This document shows, one piece after another, positions 55,700 to 64,000 of a DNA stretch of 64,000 nucleotides. A program made the translations under genes and the position numbers. The notes beneath the pieces are model-generated. The model was not told the DNA's origin. It worked only from the letters and a program-made list of their open reading frames with translations, and searched no databases. Source of the stretch: Haliotis asinina (lineage: Eukaryota; Mollusca; Gastropoda; Lepetellida; Haliotidae); contig NC_090290.1 in NCBI RefSeq assembly GCF_037392515.1, forward strand, positions 56,060,753 through 56,124,752. Reading direction: 5' to 3'. Each line of letters starts with the position of its first letter. Positions within the stretch are counted from its first letter, which is position 1.

Positions 55700-57829
55700 T
55701 CTCATGGTCTGTAAGCTTGTCCCTGTTGTTCCTGTTTCACATCTCGCGCCAACGCTGAAGTTTCATTCCGACGGTAAATAATTAAACTGGTTGCTAACGC
55801 CAAGTTTCTCTTCCGCTGTGTAGGTTACCCTTCTGTTTCCGAGGTGTCAAGGGTACATTTCTCTCCATGTGCATGTATTTGGTAACCAACTGGGAATCGT
55901 ATCAGGACGCATCAGCATGAGTAACGTAGCTCCGCGCAGCGACATGCACGTGTGCTCGTGACGTGGAATATGTTTTGTACACTGGTATCTCTATAGCAGA
56001 AGACTGCCACGCACAGTAACTGTTGCGGCGAAGACGTCTTGACCACCATCATTTGCTTTGAGAACAGGAGACATTTCTTCGGCCTGAACGTGTTTAACAT
56101 TTTACGCACGCTTCAGTGACTCTCAAACGGGCGAGGGCGCGTACATGGTTTCATGCCGCTCGCAGCGCTATTGAGTCAGTGTTACAACTGAATTGAATTC
56201 CCAACAGGATGACATTTCTTCCAGGACAACGCGGCTTATGGAGGAAGATTCAAGGCCGTTGCTTATCTGTCTAGTCTGACTGGAGGTGATCCATGCTATA
56301 CCTGAGATGGCAAACATTTTAACGATTTGGGACCGTTTATGGCTTGAGGATGGGGTATATGTGTGATATGGGTCAGCGGGTGGATGATGATGCTGGTTTT
56401 TGAAAAGAAAAAAGTGAGGTGTCACCCAATTTATTCTGAAGAGGCGTGCATGTGTGTACACTGTAAAAAAGGGTTACGAACGGGTACCTTACATGATGTC
56501 GCAATGGGCAGTGGGGCACGGTTCTAACTGCTCCAATAGAATCATCGCCTAGGACAGCAACATGGAGGGTTTCATGGCCTTGTCACTCACTGTCTTACAC
56601 ATCTCAGCCTGTACAGTTCTCACACATCTCAGCCTGTACAGTTCCGATGGCTTGCTTCAAGGCTTTCAGGAGTTGGGAGATGCCACGTTGACACAAATAG
56701 ACTTTACTGCTTCTCTTTCACGAATTAGACTTGGTTGGTGCATGTCATTGTATCCCAAATGCGCAGACCGACACTGATGGTGTCAGTCATTGAATTGCCA
56801 TCATTTTCAGTCCGCAGTCATTTAGCTGGAATACTGCGCTAAACAATAAACAAGGAAGAAGGTCAGAAGAATAGCTGGAATAGCTGATTAGTTGGCAGTA
56901 GACAGTTCAAGACACCTCATACATTCTTAGAAGCAGGAAGACATCTGCTGAAACTTTGCCCTACTGAAGTGTGAATTAGCGTAGATCCTTAGCGTAGAGT
57001 CATTTGCAAAAAATGTATGCAAATATTTCCTGAAAATTATTCAAAATATTTCTGATGAATGCATTAAAAAGTGTTATTCGTGGTGTGATTTGATGATTGT
57101 TGGTGCTTAATAAGACCGTCCTGTAAATTCATCGATAGGAACGTTTTCTGGTCTGTTTCATGTAAATAGAGGGAGTTAGCTCATAAACCAGCCTTCACTA
57201 AGCATGGTTGTAGCTGTCATTCAACTTGGCGTCTGACAAATTATGGAAAGTTGTGAAAAAACGTACAGGTTTTAACGTCCAATGTAATTTCATTCCAATG
57301 ACCTTTGCTTTCATGTGTCATGTACTTTCGCTTTGGTAGCACGTCATATTTTCAGTTTACTGCATTTTCTCAACATATATTTACAGGGTACAGGGCATTC
57401 GTAAAGGACAGTTACCATTTCAATAAACAGTAGATGATATCATTTAACAGTTCGGATTTGGAAAGGAAAATCTATCCGTCTGTTGAGCAGACGGGTTTCA
57501 CAATCAAACAATGCCATTTCGTTTCTATAGTGAGAACATCACTCACTCTGTCAAGGTTCATAAAGTTTGTGGTTGTACTGCCACAACAAAATCAGCAAAA
57601 CAGATATGGCCCTGTCTCCACTATCGCAAAATTAATGGAACAAGGTGGTACCTCGCAAAGGTAGCCGGCAACCAGTTTATACACGAGGCTCCTTGCAACG
57701 TTCTACTAATCATGCTTTTACATCAGTAGTACTCAGGGCGCTGTTGGGGAGCATGCGTTTTGTTGGAGCCGGAAGCACGTTGGTTGTTACGTGTCTTTAG
57801 TTACAAATAGTTGTTCGGAAGAAGTTGTG
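55700..57829. other. intergenic and 5' flank of NSUN6
   Basis: No gene, RNA or clear element was recognised. Overlapping frames at 57434-57729 have no resemblance to known families and lie just ahead of the NSUN6 start. Confidence 0.35.
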
Positions 57830-60800
57830 ATGGAATTGCTGCCACTCAGACTCAACACGGACGTTGAAAATGTGGTCAAAGGAACGTTTGAAGTTTCCAT
57901 GAAGGTAAACTGTCAGTTACAAAAATGCACCACGTATTTCATCTTACTTCGTTCTATTTTCGATCACATGTTTTGTGCTTGACTGCGATTTGCGTCGGTT
58001 AAGCAAAGGGATCATTGCCTTGCCACTATCAAAGGTAAGTGGTGAAACGGAGATACGATGGTGTGGCTTTGTGGAGGGATAATCTAGTTGTCATGATTGT
58101 CTTCTGTTCGCCGTTTGAATGTACCGTTTTATCCATATAAAATAATAATGATATCTCACTCTCATAACAAATATCACAACACTTTGTTCTCACTTGTGTA
58201 GATCGACGTTCTTAATGTCATTCATTCGGTTTTCAGTGATCTGATCACTCTCATTCATTCACTCACTCACTGACTTACTGTTTCAGGAGGGGAATGTCAC
58301 AGAACGAAGTAGAGACAGTCGACTCTCTAACCTGTTGAAGTGGCTGGGTCTCCCCCCTGCATACACAACACTGCGTATAAACGCATGCAGTCAACCAACA
58401 GAGAGTGTCATGGAGGCACTTCAAACTGCTTTAGCTGAGGCAGGGTTTTAGACTGATTCATTATCCTGGACTGATTGTCATCCAAAACGTCCCGAACATA
58501 GTTTTGATTTTTTTTAAATTGCAGTATATTTAGTCGTCAATTTATTCATCACCAGCCACACCAAGGACCAGAAGAGTTTAGCCATTAGCGTCGAAAGTCT
58601 ATAGGTCCTAATGACAACATGTCAGTTTCTATTCTTTACCAAGCCTTTCTTGCGTAGAAAGCAACCTTGTGTAACAAATGAAAGCAAATATTTTCTTAGT
58701 GAACAAGTTAAGAATCAATGCTTTAACAGAAAAACCTTGCGTAGATTCAAACTGGGAATATGTCACTAACAACTAGTGCTTGTTGAAAGAGTTGACCTGA
58801 TTGATTCTGGGTTCCTGTGCCTCAAACACATGGACCCGGGCTGATAAAATAATACAGACATAGGAACATGCTGCCATCATGTCCGAAATATTACTGCATG
58901 TGGGGTAAGGCAGAACATAACAGTGAAACCCAGTTCATTTCATATTTATATTGTGTTTTTCAGCAATGTATGATGAGAGATGTGGAACCTTTTGAAATGT
59001 ACCTTCATCCTGCAGTCAAAGACTGTGTGGTCATCACGAATAGAGGGCCCAAGTTGGATATAGAACTGGTAAGATTTGATCATAAATCATAAGTTAATAA
59101 CTAAAGAAACAACATGTTTCCCAGCTCCCCACCTCTTCCCATATCACCCTACCCACCAAAATATGCTGAAAGGTTCATTGTCACACCACACTCTCAATAA
59201 TACTATCAGAACCAAGGGAAGCTATCATATATGATTACTTACGAGGGCGAACATATCAAGGTTAATATTTTTCATACGATGATGCCCAAAGGCAAAATAT
59301 CAGTTTGTCATCGTAATGTAACATCATGATCATTGCTATGATGTCACAGTTCTTCTGTCACATTGTGTTCGACAGGCGGCCTGTGGTGAGCATAATACAT
59401 ATTTTTTATCCCTAATAATATGATATTAATGACAAGGAAACACACGAGGTCAATAATCTCTTTATCATATCATGTGATGCTTAAAAATACTTTAAAAGTA
59501 GAGCAAAATACGTTTGAAGTGAATATATTGTTTGCATATGAATACATAGCATTGAAGCGAGGTCTGCTTCGATTGATCGAACTCTCTGATTGATACTTTT
59601 CTCAGATGATTTCTTTTCATCCGAATCTCATATTCTGTACCTTCTATTTGAACAAAGCATTCAGGTTCATCTTTTCCAAAATTGATCACTGCAGTAATAA
59701 CTCCAGCATCTATATCGCCAGCTCTGACAGAATCACCAGTATTGAACTTGGGGGCAGCCATGTTTGTTTACAAACTTGCCCATGATAACTCCTGACGATG
59801 TCATCATTCAACGTTTACGTTGTGGGACGTCTTCTTTATTTGGTAAAAATAGAATATTATACTCATGCCCATGACACTGTTTACGACACTCATGCCTAAG
59901 TGTCAGTATATCCCTCACTCTTGCTCAGGAAATATCAAGATTTAGTCACTCGTGTCATAAACATAGTATGACATGGGCACTGCTACAATATCCCTTATAT
60001 ATATTCCCAAAAATATTTCGTATTTAGATTACAATATTAAGTGTGAAAGGTAAAGTAAGAGCATTAAATCGACTCTTGGGCCCTCTACTGGACAATCATT
60101 ATGTCAAGCAAACCCCATAGAGCTGTGTGCCTTCAAGTGCTCTTGTTCAGCATATACCAACATAACAACATTTTTTTATGTATGGAGCAATTGTTTATAT
60201 TTTACATATGGCAAGTGTTTTTATTTGGAAGCTGTTTGCCTCAAAGTTTCAATTATCGATTTCAGATAAGTTGTAAGGGATAAGAAGTCTTTTATTGCAT
60301 CAACAGGAAGTTAAAGTGAGGGCAGTACATAAAATGTAGACCAGAATATTGTCAAAAAAGCTTGACATTAAGTCTTTAATGTTGACAGTGATTTACATAA
60401 TACTCGTCCGAACACTGAAGACAAGTATCACTTCTGGTTTTCCTCTCTCCACGTTAACTGAAATACATGGTGACCTGCTGTAATGAATACTGGACACTGA
60501 CCAAGTGATGGTACTTATTGGTGTCTTGCCTGGCACTCTGATTTAATAAAGCAAGTTTTCTGTTGGTCAGAACCACCTGTCTCATGTTCAGCTGTGTCAT
60601 GGTAACAAAGGCTACAAGACTGGACATGTACACAGAGTATTTATTTCAGGCTATTATCTTATAGCTTTAATACTGCTGAGTATAACATTAAACAAACCAT
60701 AAGTATTGACTTGTATGATAAATGTTTCAGTGTGACAAGGAAGTGGTTGTCGACCTGGCATGTGGCATGGCGGTGTTGCGTGGAGCTGATGTCTTCATCC

Positions 60801-63525
60801 AGGGCATCATGGCGGCTCCCACAAGTAGGTCAGCACTGTTATTGATGACTGAGGAAGTGTCCGATGTACACTTTAGACACAGAATTATATGGTATTATGA
60901 CTGTCACTGCAATACTGTTCATGTCTGGTTTGAATATCCAGGTGTCCATGCCAGGGACCAGGTGTCGGTCTACACTGACCTGAATGGAGAGTGTCGTAAA
61001 GGTCTCACACAGAAGTTCACCGGTCACAAGATGTTTGTGGGTAATGGAATCGCCCATGTAGGAAGGGAGGAAATCTTCTGCAGCTCAGAGGGACTAAGGT
61101 AAAGATGATTATGATGAGGAGGAGGAGAAGAAGGATGTGAATATTGTGCATACTAAATTCACACCCTTGAGTGTAGTGACTGTCAAAGTGGATGTATATG
61201 TTGGTGCCATGAGTGATTGGATCACATTTTAGTTAGGATCCCCTGAAACTGTAGAAATCTAGACTTGCTCCATTTAAGGTTTTAGCACTGCAGGATAGAC
61301 TGGTGGGAAAGGAAAGTAATGAGATGTGGGGACTCTGAGATGGACTAGAAATTCAGTAAAACATGAAGATTTGACATTCAGCCTACTTCACATGATGTTT
61401 ACCTGCTCACAGTGCCTGGACTTCCTGTCAGTGGAACACGGTTGCTGGCATGTATTTCAGAGATAAGCATTGTCGAGCTGGCAGAGTCATTTGGTTGTCT
61501 GACCCATTCATGAAGTCACAGTGGCTTGACCGGGTTAGGCGGCTGACTTTGTGTGCTGGTGATTAGGTGTCTGACCCTGAGGGTGTGGATTCAAATCCCA
61601 GATAGGACTCAACCCAACAAGAGTACTACAATCTGTACTTTGCTAAGAAAGTGCAGTCCCAAATGTAACATGGGTTTAAGTGTCCACTCATGTGATCTGC
61701 TCTGCATGTTCATATTGTCCCTCAGTGACGACTAAGTGATTCATGTCCAGTTTTTTGTCCATGCTCCCAGTCAGTTCCTGTACTGCTTGATAATGTATAT
61801 GATAGCATTCTCTATTTCATGTTTGAGAAATGCTGGTGTATATTTATTTCTTCATATGTTGATGTTTCAGTGGTGTTGGTATAAGGATGACACAACCAGT
61901 TTTCGAAGCACCATCTCTGGACCAAGTTCTACCAGCTCAGATGTTCCCACAAAATCTTCCATCTATCGTATGTGGCCATGTCCTTGACCCCCAGCCAGGG
62001 GAGACAATTCTTGATATGTGTGCAGCACCTGGTAGGTTCTTGATGTTTTTTCACTCTATCTTGTAGATTTTGCAAGATCCTGGTAGATTTTTAATGTTTT
62101 TGCACAGAATGATTTTGTCATTCAAAAGTAGAATTTGCAGAAATGAATTTCAGCAGCCCATTATTGTCATAAGAAGCCACTTGCAGGACTGGTTGTTGAC
62201 TCACGTCATCATTTCTCAGTTGTGACAAATCATTCTTATGATGACAGTGGGGTGGTGGGATAACATCATGGTAAATACATTTGCTTGTCACGCTAAAAGC
62301 CTGGGTGTGAAGTCCATTTCTGGTGTCTGTTGCTGGAATATTGCTAAAAGCCAAAAGCAGCATAAAGCCATACTCATTTACTCACTCACTCACTCACTCA
62401 CTCACTCAATCTCTGTCTCACTGTGAGTCACTCGATGGCTAAGTCAAGAAACAAAGAAATTCTTCAACTCACGATGATATTCCTGAAATGAGTCTCATTT
62501 CAACAGATGAAAGCATAATGAAGTGCACATTTCAGACATACTAGTATCAAATTATCTTTTAGTTGCTGGTGCAGTTATGGTCAGTTCTGTGTATTTCTGT
62601 CAACAGGTGGAAAGACCGTCCATATCGCCACACTAATGCAGGATAAGGTGGGTGCAAAACAATTTTGCAGATTTGGGAACTTCGGTTACTAAAACTGAGC
62701 TAAATCATGTAATGAAAAGTATAATCTTGATGCCATAAATGTAAAGTTTTTGAAATATTTTACCCTGTGGGAATGTTTTCTTTTGAATTAAATGAGGGCA
62801 AAATGTCTAAGGGAGACAGATTGTCTAAGGGAAATGATATGTATGTTGAGCAGTCTCATTAACATTTGGCATCTAACTTTAATGTGACACACATCAGTGA
62901 AGTTGTGTTGTAACCTCTAAAGAAGGTGGGGTAGCCCAGTGGTCAAAGCATTCACACATTACACCAAAGGCACGGGTTCGATTCCCTTCATGGGTACAAT
63001 GTGTGAAGTCTATTTCTGGTGTAAAGCACTGTGGTATTGCAGGAACAATGCTAAAAGTGGTTTAAAAACATACTCACTCACTCACTCACTCTATAGAAGG
63101 TCATGCATAGGAACTTTCTAATTAGCATGGAGGCTTCTAATATCTCTGTCTGAATAAGTGATTAAACAAAATGTTCTGGTTTTTTTTATTTATTCCTGGA
63201 ACAAATGTATTCTGGGTACATGCCTTGTTATTGACATTGCATGTGACCTGTTTTCCCACATGAGTACAATGTGTGTAGTTCATTCCATAATTTGCATGTG
63301 CTCCTCTGGAATAACATTCCTAGAATACTGTGAAAGTTACACTTCTTTTTTTGTTTTTGTTATGGTGAGTAAAGGGTAAAATGACTATTTTGCAGGGGAG
63401 AGTTGTAGCTCTGGACAAAACCCCACAGAAGATTGCACGTGTTGAGAAAAACGCAGCTAACTGGGGTATAACTATCATAGAGACCTACAGCGGGGACTCT
63501 CGTAAAGCTCTTGATGATCAGGCAG
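57830..63525 (+). CDS. NSUN6: NSUN6 RNA m5C methyltransferase (5' part, runs off the right edge)
   Basis: NSUN6 methylates cytosine 72 in the 3' acceptor stem of certain tRNAs and related sites in mRNA. Eight coding exons: 57830-57904, 58287-about 58439, 58964-59068, 60731-60824, 60942-61098, 61871-62031, 62607-62647 and 63396-63525, about 305 aa of the usual 470. Exons 1-3 match the N-terminus (MELLPLRLNTDVENV; GLPPAYTTLRIN). Exons 4-5 hold the PUA domain (ACGMAVLRGADVFIQGIM; VGNGIAHVGREEIF). Exons 6-8 start the SAM-binding fold (TILDMCAAPG|GKTVHIATLM; GRVVALDKTPQKIARVEKNA). The catalytic Cys region lies beyond the window. Phases agree throughout except the exon 2 donor: GAG|GCAGGG keeps frame as a GC donor, while the GT five bases on needs an acceptor 14 bases inside exon 3. 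The ATG at 57830 fits the human start; an earlier in-frame ATG at 57791 is possible. Confidence 0.93.
59492..59761 (-). CDS. unrecognised small ORF antisense in NSUN6 intron 3 (89 aa or first exon)
   Basis: The ATG at 59761 has a strong context (AAACAAACATGGCTGCC). It is followed by a well-formed soluble stretch: PKFNTGDSVRAGDIDAGVIT, then VINFGKDEPECFVQIEGTEY and EIRMKRNHLRKVS. Alternating beta-like segments with GD and basic turns suggest a small beta-barrel (SH3, Tudor or KOW-like), which is inference. The last 25 residues look like read-through; a donor at LRK|GTATCA would make this a first exon. There is no signal peptide or membrane segment. I do not recognise a family. It could also be a retrocopy fragment. 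Confidence 0.5.
   Translation of the reverse strand: MAAPKFNTGDSVRAGDIDAGVITAVINFGKDEPECFVQIEGTEYEIRMKRNHLRKVSIREFDQSKQTSLQCYVFICKQYIHFKRILLYF
61511..61700 (+). repeat. tRNA-headed SINE, second family
   Basis: GACCGGGTTAGGCGGCTGAC head, GTGTGGATTCAAATCCCAGA box and CTGTACTTTGCTAAGAAAGT body, matching 4206-4440 and 14950-15190. Confidence 0.6.
62248..62412 (+). repeat. tRNA-headed SINE, first family, in NSUN6 intron 6
   Basis: TGGTAAATACATTTGCTTGT head, GTGTGAAGTCCATTTCTGGT body, and a long CTCACTCACTCACTCACTCA tail. Confidence 0.75.
62925..63095 (+). repeat. tRNA-headed SINE, first family, in NSUN6 intron 7
   Basis: GGGGTAGCCCAGTGGTCAAA and CGGGTTCGATTCCCTTCATG boxes are the best preserved in the window; tail ACTCACTCACTCACTCACTC. 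Confidence 0.85.
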
Positions 63526-63589
63526 GTGGGTAAATGTCGGTCAGACTTGCACACGTACAGGTCTATCCACTAATAAGAATCATAAACAG

Positions 63590-64000
63590 GACATTTGTAA
63601 AGCACTGATCTCCACACCTCAGGGGCCATTTTATTATCTCTCAAAGAGCAAGGTCTTAATGAGCTTTAAAAACTCCACTTGAGTGAGAGCATCTGAGATC
63701 ACAGGGAAGAGAATTCCAAAGTATAGATGGCGCATAGTGAAAAGTTCTGGCACCGAATATATTTAACACAATAGGAAGGATCTTATAGGAGGAAGTGATC
63801 AGCAGAGTGTAGGGTAGTAGATAGGTGTCAATGTTTGTAGGTTCTTCGAAGGTGTCTATGAACAGACTGGTATGTCAGTGACAGAATTTTGAGCTGTATC
63901 GTCTCTTCTACACGTAACCAATGAAGAGTTTTTTTCACTTTTGATTTATAGGTTAGAATTGGTCTTCAGTGGCCCATGCTTGTTGCTAAAGGCAACAAAC
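63590..64000. repeat. unassigned sequence and start of a minus-strand abalone repeat
   Basis: 63590-63945 may be an unnamed repeat but I cannot place it. From about 63950, GGTTAGAATTGGTCTTCAGT and CCATGCTTGTTGC match the reversed 3' end of the abalone repeat, cut by the window edge. Confidence 0.45.

Noticed and set aside
57434-57729. Two overlapping frames just upstream of NSUN6
   Set aside because: No family resemblance, no splice link to NSUN6 exon 1, and ordinary length for chance.
62925-63000. A tRNA gene from the A- and B-box words
   Set aside because: The cloverleaf is not completed and the sequence continues into a SINE body repeated at many other sites.

Overview
This window reads as a eukaryotic, molluscan genome, most likely an abalone (Haliotis) or a close vetigastropod. 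I infer this from a dispersed repeat of about 270 bp whose sequence I recognise from abalone loci (near-complete copies at 10553-10824, 35207-35432 and 54716-54966), from tRNA-headed SINEs ending in CTCA repeats, from intron-rich single-copy animal genes, and from molluscan-looking glutathione S-transferase (GST) genes. No organelle, bacterial or CRISPR sequence was seen.

Layout. (1) 1-19.6 kb is a tandem array of three GST genes on the minus strand. Copy A (185-1146) runs off the left edge, copy B (2843-7272) has four exons with an uninterrupted 232-codon frame, and copy C (13091-17181) is a pseudogene with two in-frame stops and a lost splice acceptor. Exon lengths and phases agree wherever copies can be compared, and the copies share an upstream block with TCACGTGA palindromes (missing from C). 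They differ most in minisatellites: a three-copy array in intron 2 of C is about 14 copies in B, and a unique 59-bp stretch upstream of A and B is repeated 13 times upstream of C. (2) 19.6-26 kb holds a candidate solo LTR, a broken Ty3/Gypsy retrotransposon on the minus strand and a decayed Tc1 transposase. (3) 26.6-38.9 kb is YBEY (plus strand, three coding exons, 165 aa), whose introns carry SINEs, a 5S-rRNA-like SINE and a TIR element with a THAP-domain fragment that abuts exon 2 and is associated with a 28-bp duplication of the exon 2 acceptor. (4) 38.9-57.8 kb is repeat-rich intergenic DNA: a 2-kb minisatellite, a Tc1-family transposase with one frameshift, and a Jockey-like LINE interrupted by a composite block and a second Tc1 element. 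(5) 57.8 kb to the right edge is the first eight coding exons of NSUN6, an RNA m5C methyltransferase gene, with a small unrecognised antisense ORF in intron 3.

The host genes have unrelated roles (detoxification, rRNA or mitochondrial RNA maturation, RNA m5C methylation) and I see no operon-like link between them. The striking biology is birth and death of the GST array, where neighbouring copies have each expanded a different repeat, and dense nesting of mobile elements. All boundaries were read by eye; exon junctions of the three host gene families rest on matching phase, canonical sites and recalled homologues, while repeat edges are approximate.
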